A stretch of DNA of 64,000 nucleotides from Rallus limicola (taxonomy: Eukaryota; Chordata; Aves; Gruiformes; Rallidae): positions 13,459,501 to 13,523,500 of the forward strand of contig JAKCOZ010000007.1 in the NCBI GenBank assembly GCA_022605955.1, written 5' to 3'. Positions 41,701-56,700 of this stretch are shown piece by piece. The notes below the pieces were generated by a model. The model had not been told where the DNA came from. It ran no database searches and saw only the letters and a program-made list of their open reading frames with translations. Within the stretch, counting starts at the first letter, position 1. Each line of letters begins with the position of its first letter. The translations under genes and the position numbers were made by a program.

Positions 41701-44700
41701 CAGAGCGAGCGGCTGTGTGGTACCCAGCTCCTGGCTGGGGGCAGAACCACAACAAAACAGATTCAACAAAATACACCTTAAAAGTTGTTTTTTTTTCTTT
41801 TAGTCAATATTTAAATTTTGTCATTTTCTAAGCAATTCTTACTCATACACATAAAACTTAACTTTTAAAATATAAACTAGATGCATTACATCCCAGAAAA
41901 AGAATGCCATGTCCTAATGTATCTCAGAAGCCAGCAATCTTACACTGGTGTTTTTGTGAGAATGCTGACTACATTGGTATTAAAGATATTTTTCCAAATT
42001 ATAACCAAGAGAACGTGGACAGAAATACCAATTAAGATGCAGTTGACAAAGCTGCAGGGAACTACAGCACTGCATGTTCCTAGTGCATTACATCTAGGGT
42101 ATTTTAAGAAAGACATCTTTATTTTGTAGAGTGACTTTTTTCCAATATAGAGAAAGCAACATAAGTGTAACCCTATACTTAAGCTCTGGTACTGTCCCCT
42201 ATCCACTGCTGCATATTCAACTAGCTTGATGTTTAAAATAGTATTTAAATTAATGTGGTAGTTTTACCATAAGATGTAAAAACTACCAAATGTCAAGTTA
42301 TGAATATAGCATCTATTGAGCATGTCCAGTTTGATAAGTTCATAAAGTATCTTGCAGTAAGACAGACAGTTGTTTTGTTGTAGTCTTTAACAGCAAACAC
42401 AAATTAAAAAATGTACCATCGTCCAATGTCAAACACACAAATATGTATTACCTGAGCAAGTTCTTTTTGTTCATTCACCAGTCTGCTGCAGCTTGCTATC
42501 ATCTGGTCCAATGCATAGAGCCTATCCTCAAGGCCTTTAATAGCCTTCATGTTCTGATTATCTAGTTTGGCAATTGTTTGTCGACATTCTGCCAGAAAGG
42601 GTTGGATGATCTTTGGATCAAGCTTAAAAAAATAAAAATAAAATATTTATTAGCAGTTGACATATTGAAAGGTGACATGAGCTAGCTACAACAGTTTTTA
42701 ACACCTTCACTTTCTTTTTTTTAAAGTGTAACATGTGCCTACATCTGTCACCTCTTGCAGAATTTTGAGCTTAGTATGTGGATTTTGTATCACAGCATGA
42801 ATTTCTTTGAAGTATTCCAACTAGACCATCACAAAAATCACATTCTTCAATTGATTCCTTAGAAAAGCAGATCAGTTATAAGTAACTGCAAGCTAGAGAA
42901 AAACAATACTAATGTTTTTTCTAATAAAAACAAATTTTTAAAATTATTTAATCACATTCCTTCACAGGCCACTATGGGGAAAAATATTTGAAACATTAAG
43001 AGGCTACCAACGTTTCAAACTGCTAAGGGTGGCTCTTCAAATTTCACCATAAGAGCAGTGAAATAAACTAGAATCTAGTTCTAAAACCAACATGAGTAGT
43101 TGCAACAGCTTATGTAGGACAAATCAGTGTAAAACTGGAATATATTGGTTCAGAAAATAGGAAGAGGCATTAGGTGTTAGCAGGGTATGAAAAAACTTGG
43201 CTGTCATCTCAGTGGCTTTTTTGTCAGCATCCAGGTTGTATGCCACCTAGCACACAAATTAATCCCCAAACAAGAAGCCACTTGAATAACTAAATATTAA
43301 CATAAATAACATACTATTTTCCCCTCAATCTATTATTTAACAGTATAAAAGCTTTCACAGACAGCACTTTTTCATTCTGGACACTCCCCTCTGGGTATAG
43401 AGAAAAGCATGGAGGAAAAGCATTACAAATTAAGTAATGAATGCAAAGAACAGGTCTTTCATTCTCTCCAAACACAACACCTAACCAAAACCAAGCAAAC
43501 AAACAGGACCACAAATGAAAGTATTAAAACATGTTAATTAGTCCAAAGTTTATCAGAATAAGCAATTAATGATATTAACAACATTAAAAAAATACACAGA
43601 AGTTCTCTGAAAATGGCAAAGGCCACAAGTTGTGAATAGTCTTATGAATTTTAGTTTCTCTCAAGTGCATTGTCAATCCTAAAAAAAAAAGTAATAGTAA
43701 TAGTCCGTGGGATTAAACCAGATTGTTTTTATAGCATCACCTTGACTGCCTTCCTACTCAGGAATACTCCTCCTGGCATCCTGAATTACTCACCTGCAGC
43801 ATCCAGAACAGTTTCTTAACAGACAAAATACTAAAGAAATATATGTGGGGTTTTTTTCCCTTCTTACCTTCACAAACTAATTCTTTTTTTTTTCCTCTGT
43901 AAGAAGACTATTTCTCTCATTCCATCTTGTAATTTATTTCCTCCATCCATTGTTTTTATCCCATCTTTGACCTAATTGCATTTTGTACCACTCAGCCCTA
44001 CTTTCACTGGTAGATAATATTGCTCTCCTCATTTTTAAAAGTTTCTTTCTTTTCTAACCTTTTTTTAAGTGGCTATGACAGCACTCAATAAAAACACCTG
44101 GTTAGCTCCTACTTACCCACAGCTTTTACTGCAGCCTTGGTTTCTGCAATTAGAAGCATCATTTAGTAGAAACACCCTAGAGGCTAGAAGAACCAGATAC
44201 CCGGCAGCACTGTGCATCACACTGGTTCTGCCTAGACTACCACTGTTAACAGTAGAAAGCTCATAGTGATTCATGAAAATACACTTTCATGAAAATCATA
44301 CCTGAATTCAGAGTTTCAAGTAAGAATTGCAACCACAAACCCTTTGAACAGTTCATATTTCCAAGAAAGAAATGGCATAGGAAGAATGTGGGGGAAACAA
44401 ACAAAAATAATGCCATTTTATTCTAGATTGCTATGTTGAAGTGTCATCACAAGTAAAAATTAAAAGAACAACTGTGTTACAAGAAGTTTAAGGTTTTTCT
44501 TTTCCTTTTCACCTACAGGCCAATTGTGTTTTCCAACCAATTTGAAATCAATGGCAGGCAAACATTTGATCCTTTGTGCTGCTAACGAAATAGAGCAAAT
44601 TAATGTTTTCCTTAGGAAAACACTGACCTATTACTTCAAAGCTTTGTAGTTTTTTGTGAACCAAAATAGATCAAGATTGATCAATCACAGTTGTTCTCCT

Positions 44701-47700
44701 GGTGGCCAGAACAGTCTGACTAAAGCATTTTCCCTACCTGCCAATTCTGCTTCTGCCAAGAAAAAAAAAACAAAACTCCACACCAGAAAAAAACCCCACA
44801 TAAATCAAAACACCACACTGTTTTTACAGAAAAATCACACTTTCCCCTACAAAAAATTTCAAAACAGTTACAACAGTTAAAAAATTTCTGACGAGTCTTA
44901 GATAAGGCAAGGACAGGAAAAGCACACAATTAGTAGATAGTCTAAAACATGTGACAAGGCAGATAAGACTACAAAGACTACAAGCTGATCAAAACAGGTG
45001 CAATTAAGTATTTAACTAAAACATGTTTGTTTTTCATTTTTCTCTCTGTCACAAGCATTCATTGTGAAATTATACATTTTCTGAAGGTCAAATTCTTAAC
45101 AGTCAAGAAACTCCTAAAAATACTTAGCCCTCCACAGCCCTCCCCCAGCCTCTGCATTGGTCTATGTGCAGAAAGTTATCTGAGAAACAGGGAACTACAA
45201 AAAGCTGAGTCACTTCAGAAGCACCAGCATCTGGAATGTAAGTGGTAACATTCAATGCAATGAAACTTGATTTTTTTAAAAACTGTTAACTTACCCTGCT
45301 CATAGAATCAAAACATTTTCTGACCAGCGATTCCACATCATTAGGTCTATCTTGAACATTTATCCAGTCTAACAAAGACACATTGAAGGAAGGCTGATCA
45401 TCATCTTTCAGTTCTACTGATGTTTCATTGTCCTGGACAGCAGCACCTAAACCAGATTCCTTATCTTTTACATTTTCAGGATCTGTGCCTTCCAAAGCTG
45501 AATGTTCAACTGACTTACAAAATGAAGCTAACATTGATTTACTGTTCACTTTAGATATTTCAGAATAAACCACCAATTCAGCAGATTTCCCATCCTCAGT
45601 TTCTTCACTTTCTGCCCCTCCGTGCTCAGTTGAAGAATCCAGTCTTCCTAAACACTCTCTGTAACTATGCCTCGTCAGGCACTCCAGCAGTGGTATCTTG
45701 GCCATGATAGAAACAGCAGAGCCCAAGCTTTTTTTAAAAAGGATGAAAAGAAAAACAACATCAGTATCTAGAAGTGGGTATGACAAAAAATACAAACCCC
45801 AAAAACTTTGATACAAGCCACTTGTAGAATACTATTTACTCTAGAATTGAGGGTAGCTACCCTGTCAAAATGCTGTGTTCTGTATCAACACTGTGAGAGG
45901 ACAGCCAAGGAACTTAAATTTTTGCTGTCTTCCATTGCTAGAATATGAGCTTCTAGACTTCTAAGTAAGTCAATGTCCTTAATATAATGACAAAAAAAAA
46001 AAAGGAGAGTCTGATACTGAGACATGCCCCTTTTTTGTTTGATTTTTTTTAAACATATAACTGAGACTTTTCCATTTGCATGGATATCAGTAATTATTAG
46101 CAAAGAATGAGCATCCTCTGGCCAACTACTTCTGCACAGTGAGCGCTTTCTATATATTTGGAAAACCTATGAATTTCAACTTTCAATTTTTTTAAAAGGT
46201 CAAACATATTTATGCTTTATTTCTTTAAGTATCCAATATCCACTTACATTCTATTAGGCAATGCACTCAAGGAAATATCAGAACACTATAATGTCCAGGA
46301 ATATATTTCTGGGTATCAAAGACCTTCCTTGAAATAACATCCAGAGTTTGCAGGATACAAGTGTACACACACCCTTAAAGGTACATATATACACCCAAAA
46401 CTTGTGTTATTTCATACTTTCAACATAGATCATTATTCTTAGTATCTTCTCAAGTGTAAAAAGGAACTAATTAAAAAGTGTCAATACTTATTTAATAGTG
46501 TTCATTATTGTCTAATTTATTATCTAACCATTTCTAATGCACATTTGGAAGGACTCCAGCTCTTAACCAGCTGCTCATTAACACACACATTATCCACATA
46601 ACTCAATACAGGTTCTTTGTGCTGATGAATACAAGGAAAAAATGTAATTTAAAAAATACACATAATCAAACAAGTACATGCCTGATTAATTAGAACTAAC
46701 ACTAGACATACAACACTCAAAAGGTAAGTTTAAGATACAGTAACTTTGGAGATTGAGGCTGAAGGTTAAAGGCAAACCTACTGTGTAAGTTTCAACTTGA
46801 TATCTTCTATGGACTGCAAATAGCTTGAATATACATTTTCAAACTTGAAAAGTAGCTTTTGGTAAGAGTATGTACAGTCTTCCAAGTTGGCCATTATGGC
46901 AGCCCAGCCTTGATGCTGAAGATGTTCATCATGTACAAGTCCTTCACAAAAGGAGCAAAGTTTCTTGGCAACCTCATACATTTCCTGGGAAAAAAATATA
47001 AAAAAATCCAACAAAATGCAAATTACTCCAGACTATTACTGCAGTTAGTATATAAAACACTGAAGTGAGACATTTAGAAAATACTAATATGAAAAGTTTT
47101 AAACTTAAATATCTAAAAAGTTATGCACCTTAAAGCTTCCACAAAAATAACAAAACTTCCTTTATTCTTAAATAAAAAATTCAAGTAGAATGACAAAAAA
47201 CATATAAATGATTTACTGAGAAACTTCTTAAACAGGCAGGCAAAAATTGTAGTTCCAAAACAACTTGTAAAATTAAATGCTCCAAATCTAAAATATTCAG
47301 TGCACGCATACATGAGCAACAACAGTTGTACTAATCTGATAGCTTGCAGACAAGGTCCATTAAGGAGAAAACTATTGATGAGCCAAGCAGAAGCACAGGA
47401 AAAAAAGACAATGACTTGCAGGATCAGTCAGCAGAAGTGCAGGTGCATCAGACACAGGAAGAGATACGTGAGGAAAACAGCAGGGAAGATAATTAACGGC
47501 AGCCTTCCATTGATTAACAAACCCAATGCAACATGATGAGAAGCAGTACAGAGTCCACAAAGCTCTAACACACCCCGTGAATCTTGGAATATGCAAGCCA
47601 ACATAGAAGTTTTTCTTCAGTTAAAGATGACATAGAGGCATTTTACCACCATTTAATTACCACCCAACTTGGCAGTTAAGAGAGGCCTATGTGTGACAAC

Positions 47701-50700
47701 TATCATCTCTTCCTGAAAGCGCACAAACAGCAATGCCTATTATATTCAACTCCAAGCTTCTAATTAGCAGGAAGAGTAGCTATATTAAGATTGCAAACTT
47801 CAGAAAACACTTTCCCCCTCAAAGGGCCTACTACTCAAACACCAAAATGAGAAAGTAAAGTCAAAAGTCATACAGTAAACCCTTCAGCTCAATACTTTAC
47901 AAACAGCATACTACATGGGAAGCACTGTCCTCGTATGTTGGGTTTTAGTATCTACCGACCCTCTAAGAAAGAAAAGCTCACTACTTTTTGCAGGTTGAGA
48001 ATACTGTTAAACTCAGACCAAACATACAATTTCCTTATGCTATGTCAGCTACAGTACAAGTGAGAAAGCTATGTATGGAGAAACAAGTTATACGAAGACA
48101 GTGAGAAAGCAGTGTTAAAAACCCAGTACGTCAGTGTATTTCAGAATGCTTTTGCCACAGAACACATGGTTAGCAGCACATATGCATACACCCCAAAAAA
48201 AAAAGCAAAAAAAGAGTCCAACACTTATCCTCCTGAAATAAACCACAAAACTGCAGAGCACTGTATCCAAATATTTCAGAATCAATATTGCCAAAACCTT
48301 ACAGTTCTGAACTTTTTTTTTTTTTAAAGTCCAAGCCTTGTCTCAAGAAACACAACAAAGTTCCACTGCCCTTCAAATTACTGGTATTTAAGCTATCAGC
48401 AGACCAAAGACAAATACAAATACTTATACATGCAACTTTACAGGAATCAAAAGATATTACAAATGTTATCACTTGACAGTAAAGGCATTACTTGTCACTT
48501 TGTTTTCTGAATTTTCGTTGCTTTCTGTGCACATGTGAATAAGGATTTCCAATCTGAAAGGACAATTGTTTTATTTGCTGCATGAGCTCTCACTTCCTAA
48601 CTCAAAATCAACTGATAACACAATCAGGACAGCATCCAGAGAGTGATGAAACTTGCAACTCATTTTCTTCAGACTATCTCCAGTTCAACTACACAATTTA
48701 GATTCACGTAAGCTGACTTATACAACATTGACAGCTTGAGCAATTTTATTATTTTCCTAAATTCACTTTGTATACAAGTTACTAAGGCAAATTCCAGAGC
48801 ATATAAAAACACAGTTACTGCTTCCTCAAGTATCACATTAAGAGCCAGATATACTAAAAAATACACCAAAAACATGAAGCTGAAAAGGTAACTGAATGTC
48901 CTCATTGTGTTTTAATGTATGTCCTGGAAATACACACAAGCATTTTACTTTCAACTCACAAACACTATTACCTTCCCAAAGTCAACCAATCTACTGGCAG
49001 TAATTCCAGAAGTGAAAGCATATGCAAAGCCCATATTAGTTTGAAGACTACAACAATAGAAGCCATTTACAACATCAAAACTGATCATAAAGGGGTTTTA
49101 TGCAATTTCTTCAAATGAGTATTGCAGGTTGCTGGGTAAAGCAACAATTGTACTTCTCCTACCTTCAAACAAAATTGTTTCTTTAAAGGCCCTGGGTAGA
49201 GGCTTTTGTTAGTTCTATTTTCCTTTTGACAAGCTCATCTACACTGGCACAGTTCAATCATGTAATAATGATATGTATACACTAGGCTTGATATGACCAA
49301 ATCCTCCATCATGAGACATACTCATATCTAGAGGCCAGAACTTGCTTTTCTTTTTTTGCTCAATTTTTAGATCCATTTACTGTATTCATATCAAACTAAA
49401 AGTTACAATTTAGTGTGTCCTATGAAGCTTTATTACATGTCATTGTTGATGCTCCCTTAAAAACCTAAGTATTGTCTACATCAGATTTATAGTTTTAACC
49501 AGGTTGTTTCCTCAACAAAAATACAAAACAGAAATCACAAGTTACAAAATTTTACTAGGGGGAAAAAAAAAAATCATTACAATTAAGATCACTTGCTACA
49601 CGATTGATAAGCAAGCACTGACACTGCATCCAGCAGTGTAACGTGCAGTGATTTCAACAAACCAGAAGGTTGTGTCACAGCAGTATGACTCCTAGAAACG
49701 TGAGGATAAACGACAGTATATCCCAGAGTGGCACATGAGTATTTCCTTATTTATTTTGTAGAAACCAAGTAAACAGAAGGGCATTTTACTAAGTGTCAGG
49801 ATCTATCATATAACAGAGATATGTCCAAAAGAACCACTAGAGAAAAATAAAAATACCCCAGTGCTATTTAATACTCAACCAGATATTCACTGACAGATGA
49901 GCTGGCGCTCATTATTGTATACACAGATTTGGACATGACAGCAAAAAATCCCCAGGTGAACACAATCAAAGACAATACTGAGACACAAAAGATTATTTTC
50001 CTGAACTGTTTAGAGCTCAAACTGAACTAATGCTAAGCTCAAAATTCATTACCCTGAAAACGTAGCTAAGTTGCTTTCAAATAATATGTTTTCAAAGTTA
50101 AGTGCAAGCTAACATACTAAAGTCAAATTGTACAACTAGAGACCCCCATGTTTCAGGGCACATATGCAAGCATTCCATACTACCATCCTCCCAAAGTTAT
50201 TTTTACATGTGCATTCCACATTCCAAAGAAGTTCTCTTCGGGTGGTAAGGGCAATCATAGAATCACAGACTGGTTCGGGTTGGAAGTGACCTCAAAGACA
50301 ATCTAGTTCTAACCCCCTGCTGTGAGCAGAGACATTTTCTACTACACCAGGTTGCCCAAAGCCCCATTCAGCCTGGCCTTGAACACTGCCAGGGAGGGGG
50401 CAGCCACAGCTTCTCTGGGCAGCCTGTGCCAGGGCCACACCACCCTCACAGAAAATACTTTGTTCCTAATACCTAATCTATCTACTTTTAGTTTAAATCC
50501 ATTGCCCCATGTATCACTACATACCAAATTAAACAGTCCCTCTCTAGCTTTCCTGTAGGCCCCTTCAGTTACTGGAATGCCGCTATAAGGTCTCCCTGGA
50601 GCCTTTGCTTCTCCCGGCTGAACAAACCCAACTTTCTCAGCCTGTCCTCATAGAAGAGGTGTTCCAGCCCTCTGATCATCTTTGTGGCCCTCCTCTAGAC

Positions 50701-53700
50701 TCGTTCCAACAGCTCCACATCTGTCTTCTACAGGGGACCCCAGAGTTGGACACAGTACTCTAGATGAGATGTCATGAGAGCAGAGGGACATAATCGCCTC
50801 TCTTGATGTGCTGGTCACACTGTTTTTGATGCAGCCCAGGATACAGGTGGCTTTTTGGATTGCAAGCACACCATGCCAGCTCACATACCGCTTTACATTA
50901 ATCAACACGCCCATGTGCTTCTCCTCAGGGCTGCTCTTAATCCATTCTCAACCCAGCCTGTAGTTGTGTTTGGGAATGCCCCAACCGACGTGCCAGACCT
51001 TGCACTTGGCCTTGATGAATTTCATGTTGTTTGCATGGGCCCACTTCTCAAGCCTGTAAGGTCCATCTGGATGACATCTCTTCCCTCCAGCATGACAAGC
51101 ATACTATAGTTTGGTGTCGCTGGCAAACGTGCTGAGGGTGCACTTGATCCCACTGTCAATGTCTTTGACAAAAATGTTAACGCAGAACCAGTCCCGATAC
51201 CAATCTGAGGAACACAGAATTCTGTCTGCACACATTCACCTGAAGGAAATTAGAGCCCGCAGGAGCTCAGTACTGATTCTGATGCTGCCTCCTTCGGCAG
51301 TATCATGAAATAAGCTCATTATATTCAAATAGTAAGGAATATTACACTGAATTCAGGAGGTCCAAGCAGATGTTTATAATAAAGTACAAACCGCATGGAA
51401 TAACTATTTGTCCACTTATCAAAACATTTTCAATCTTACTAGGCAGATACCTGTATGTGCCTAGTAAGATACAGGTAACAAGAACACTATGTTAAACTTA
51501 TTTTTTAATACTGCATGTCAGAGTCAAGAAGAAAGCTTCCAAAACAGGAGGGTGTGTAACAAAAAAAAAAAAAAAGTACTTTCTGCTCCCTTTGAAGTAT
51601 CTATGCAGCTTGAAAGTAGTTAAGAAATTAAGAAGTACACATATCTTTCTTATTATTCCATCACTACTGAAGTATACCTCAAGTGATTTGCCTTGTTCTT
51701 CACCAACTCTATCGACAACATTTCTGGGGAGACCTCTTCAAACTATTCTAGAAGGATCAAGACCAATCTATTCCATGTATCTGGTATGTCTGCATGCAGG
51801 AAAAAAAAAAATTAAACAACTCTCTGCTAAATGTGTCTAAAAACTTAGCTATGTCAGGCATATAAATAAAGTCCTGCAATGCAACATATGCTTTAGCACT
51901 TCACAGTAGAGGTGCCAGCTCCAGCACTGAAAATTAAGCCTGTCTAACAACAGGCTTGCTTTTGTTATTGATTTTTCACAGATCTGCTCAAGGGTAATTG
52001 GCAGACACCCAATAGTTCAGACCGCATAAAAATTAACCTCATTTGCCTTGTAGAGTTATGTCCATCTTACTCAGCTGTATGAGCATACCTAGAACATCAA
52101 CAGCTTCATCATACCACTGGAACGTGGACCTCAAGAAGCACCATTACCACTACAAGACTAGACAAATCATCTTATTCTTCAGAATTGACAAACTATCTTA
52201 TTCTTCAACAGAACAGCAAGATAGATAAAGGCATCTTCAATGTTAGCGGGAATTATTATTATTTTCTTCAAGCACCATAACTTAAATGAAGGCAATTCTT
52301 CTGGCTGCAGTAACTCCTGTTTAGTATGTTTCAATCAAAAAATCTAAAGCAGCAAAGTACATAGAGGATGACTGGTAAAGTGTCTCCCATCAATTTCAAG
52401 ACTTTGCCTTTGCATCCTACTGTCCTAATTCTGTGCATCTGAATGAAAAATCTGGGGAAGGTCTGTTTGCCTGAAGTGGTCTTTGGACTTACCTCTAAAG
52501 AACAAAAGTTCTCAGGAAATGAAGGGTTCTTTCCATTCTCTACAACCCTGTGGTAAAAGGAAACAAGTCACCAAAGTCCTCTATTGCCATGTGTCTGAAA
52601 TCCTGTAAAAAGGACACCTCATACGTTTCAGTCATCCTAAAAAAATCAACCTTGGGCCCAAAAAAAAAAAAAAAAAAAAAAGAAGAAAAGATATCCTTCA
52701 GGTGTAATTACACTCTTAAGAGCTTCCACAAAGGGTAACCATTGCCTTGCTTACCAATATTAGTAACCAAAACCATTACCCCTAATTCATACACCTCCAG
52801 TTAAAACATCAGTTATGTTACTAGATTACCATGTCAAGATTTCAGCTTTTAAAACCTGTAATTAGAAAAGGTAACTTCACTGTGAGGGAGACTTTTTTCA
52901 TGAAAATTTCTCCAGCTGATTATTCCTTTCTCCTTTAACATTGGTCACTTTTGGTGCCTGCATCCTTTGGACAATTGCCCACACAGTTCACAGCCTACTA
53001 CAAAATTGGAAAGTACTTATTTCATAAGCATAATACAGATCAAGTGATTCTGTAAGGCACAGATTAATGACTTTTTTTCTTCAGTACTGTTTTCACTACC
53101 TCCTCACTCCATTAAAAACAGGCCAGGAGAGGTGACAGTATTTAACACCAAAAAACACTGAGAAGCTGGCATATGCCACCACAGCCAGCAAATTAAACCA
53201 TGGTACAAAGGAAGTGATTAACTTCCACCCGCTGGACTCCAAGCCATCCAGGTCTCTTTCTCCTGGTGAATTTTCTAAAAGCTTAATCTAAGTTCTGGTT
53301 ACAAAGACCAGCCAAAACAAACACTATATTTTCTGGCATACCACACTTAACACACCTACTCCATTTTAACCCCACCTAGCTTTATTACTTTAAAAGTTTG
53401 TCAGATTGATCACTAATTCAAGTTACAAAGAAGTCTGGACTCCTGTGGAGGAGCCAGAAGTATGTCTGACTACTACAGGATAATTTAACCAAAAGAAATG
53501 AGTAACAGCAATTTAGTTACTCAACCATTACAATCATTACAACTTAACATAAAATTTTAAAGCAATTCTTTTCCAGAGGGTCCCAAAACAGCTTTATAGT
53601 AGAAGTGAAAGAGTATTTTCCCTAACAGCAGATAGGCAGCTTTCGGGAAGCATGACTATACTTCTTGGCTTAAGTATTATGAAGCATTTGGAACTAAGAC

Positions 53701-56700
53701 AAGAATGATCTAGGTACACAGAATACAGCCATGAGTTCAGGCAATTAAGTGAACAACTACAGTTTCTCATCCTCATCCCTATTTCTCAAAATAAAACTGA
53801 CCAGAATTGACAATTTGACAACAGCAACCGGATCAGATGAAACGTGAAACATAACCACTAACAATTAACACTAACAAGAAGTTCAAGAAGTCCTTATTCT
53901 GGGACAAATAATACTGGAACTTCAGTTAGATCACTAAAAAAAGCCTTTACGAAAAGCTAAGATACCAAAAAGTTTTAAGTCATAGTATTAAAAGACCACA
54001 AGATCAGACAAGATTCACGCAACACATTTCATTGCTCAATGTGCTGTGTAGAGAACAGCTTGTCTTCTCCTAAACTGTTGTGTATGTAACTTTTTGTAAA
54101 CACTCTGTGCTCCTCATTGTCCACACACTGTTGAAGGCCAAAACAGCTGAAGAACAGTGGGAAACTAGGCTAGCTGTAAAAAAAGGCAAGCTGTGACCCT
54201 TTAGGCACAGACTCAAAGGTTAAGTTTTCAGTCAAAAGGAAAACTAGGATACTGGGACATAAAATGAAAATAGGCTTAGAATGTTGCTTTAACTGAGATT
54301 GAAAGTAACTGCAATGAACACTGACCAAAAAAGGAACTGATAAAAAAAGTTTATAAAACAAAGACATTCTGTCATATGTGACAAAGCCTATGACAGGAAT
54401 TGCAGTTTAACTGGTAAAGGAACAACTTAAGGCGACAGACAGCTTCCTTCAAGCTACCAAGTCCTTATACTGTGAATTCAATCTACATAAGGAGGTCTTG
54501 TGTAATCAACAGGACCCGTATAGATGTTAAAACCATTAAAGGAAAAAAAAAAAATAGAAAAATTAGATCTCTTGATCTAATAACTACAGTACACTGGAAA
54601 ACCATGCAGGAGGTAATAAGTTTCTCACAGGAATAATTTTTAATTAAGTGGTATTAAAGCCTAAAAATAGCTATATACAAGTTCAAGATATTAGTGTCAC
54701 ATGATAAAAAAGGTTTCTCTTATTTATCTTATACATATATGAACAAAAGGCTCTAGGTATTCCAGAGACTCTACTGTGAACTAAAAGATGACTTTTGTGA
54801 ACACCCATATAATAACTAAGGATATAAGAAAATTATGGGGGGGAAAAATGCTGAGCAAAAGCAAAATTCAAATTAATAATGGTCAGCTTTAGATAGGCAA
54901 AAAACAGTGGAGTGGAAAAAAAAGGCATGGAATAATAAAAACACTTGTTAAGAGGAGAATCTAGAACTACTTGTTATTGTGGAAAAAAGTTGAAGGCTAT
55001 GCACCAGTGTGTACAAAGTATGGATCAGAAATATCTGCCCACTTTTCTCCACAGTATAAGTAAGGTTTGAAATAAGGTAAGCTAAAAAAATAAAAAATCA
55101 CCAGTTCTTGCACAGTTCTACAGTATAGTTGCCAAGTAATATATAGTTCAAGATGCTAAAAAGCTTGATTAAATACAACAGTTTCCAGGCAGGTTTAAAA
55201 TGAGGGAGAAGCAAGATAAAAATAAGAGCTTCACACCCTAAAATATCCATCACCTTCAACACAAGTTTTCCTATTATTAAGACAGACATTGGACATGAGA
55301 TACTAGAGATCACCAAGAGCTCTTGCATAATAAGTTAGCAGCCATCTTCTATGCAATTTTTACTATTTCATATTCTGTTTACAATTTCATATCAAGTCTG
55401 AATATAGAAATCATTTTGTATATCCTCTGAACAGAAAATAGAGCAATTAAACTGGTAGCTATCAAATCTTCTCCCCTCCCACCTTTTCCACAGTTATATA
55501 TTACTGTTTGTTATTGTTGACAAGAATAGGCATGACTTCATCAGGAGCAGTGGTTTAGATTGTAACATTTATTTTCCCAATACAAAACATTTTAATGATG
55601 TATTAGTGGTAAATACCAGTTTAATTAATTACCCTAAATAACTACAACAGGCGAAAAAACTCCATCAAGTACTGCCACTCTGCATTCCTGGTAAGGCAGG
55701 TTAATGTCTCTCTAAAATTAATAGAGACAAAGCTTGGTTTTAAGGCAGATTTTTCATGCCCAATTTGCAGGAAGTCTCCCATAGAGTACTCTCAGCCTTG
55801 GATGCATCGAACTACAGAGGTTTACAGCTTAACTCTCCCCAGAACTTAATTTTGAAAGGGATTAATACCCCACATTCCCTCTTCTGACAGCCCAGAAGTT
55901 TATGGTGAACCTTGAGGATGATTAATATCCTAACCATGTTCCCAGTCCTCCCTCAGTTTCTTCTGAATTACTGCCCAACATGCTTCAAATTGGCATTATT
56001 AATAACTGATTTGGTACAATACTGAAGTAGTCCTTACACAGTTTTCCCACCTTGGTTCATCTAAAGCAATGATAGCCTATCTATCTACTAATCTTCCACC
56101 ACAAGTGATAATTTTGTAACTCCCCTGACTTCCCACAGAAGTACCCAATGCTTTTTCATACCCTAAACACAGAACCTATGCTTTTGAAAGGTTTAAGATT
56201 TTGCATAAAATTATCTGTGGGTACAAAGAAAGGTATATGCATATCAGATTTAAGATTATTACTCTCTTTACTCTTTAAAGAAACTTGTTAATTTATCACC
56301 TAAGAATCTACTATCACTGTAGACCTTTACTGGCAGTGAAGAACTGAAAGAAATGAGGAACAAAGAATAATCTTTTTTGAAGTTAAATCTGCAGGCTAAA
56401 ACCCCTTCCATTCTACCTAGACCTATGTTTAAAGACCTTTAAATATTAAAATCCTTCCTCCATCCTGAAATAATAAGTGCCATCAAGTATGGAACGTTTT
56501 TCTTCTTGCAAATCAGCCCAGGACCACCTTCTTCAGGTGAATTTTTCAGTCTCTAGTTCCAGTTGGCCAATAGAAGGTGTACTTCATGCAGAGGCTTTTA
56601 AGACCATTTCTGAAATATTGGCTTCCCTTACAGAAGGCCTCCCAATACTGCAATAAACTTGCTTGCTCTGCATATTAATACAACCTTTCAAATCCAGTGG

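Larger units (their letters stand above)
39485..41754 (+). mobile_element. Endogenous retrovirus remnant (pol 3' end plus 3' LTR), 5'-truncated
   Basis: The element is antisense to RB1CC1. It begins abruptly in the 3' part of pol and ends in a complete-looking LTR. Interrupted protein similarity is visible for RNase H and integrase only; gag, protease and most of reverse transcriptase are missing, as is any 5' LTR. Between about 40690 and 41184 I recognise nothing, and no env can be supported. It resembles avian endogenous retroviruses of the ERV-L/K-like type, but class assignment is a guess without alignment. It is clearly non-functional. Confidence 0.88.
34404..42451 (-). other. RB1CC1 intron 6 (8.0 kb), repeat-rich
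   Basis: The intron contains an LTR (35477-36051), a CR1 copy (37095-37369) and a truncated endogenous retrovirus with its 3' LTR (39485-41754), all on the plus strand. Together they make up about 40% of the intron. The stretches in between hold nothing I can name. Confidence 0.85.
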
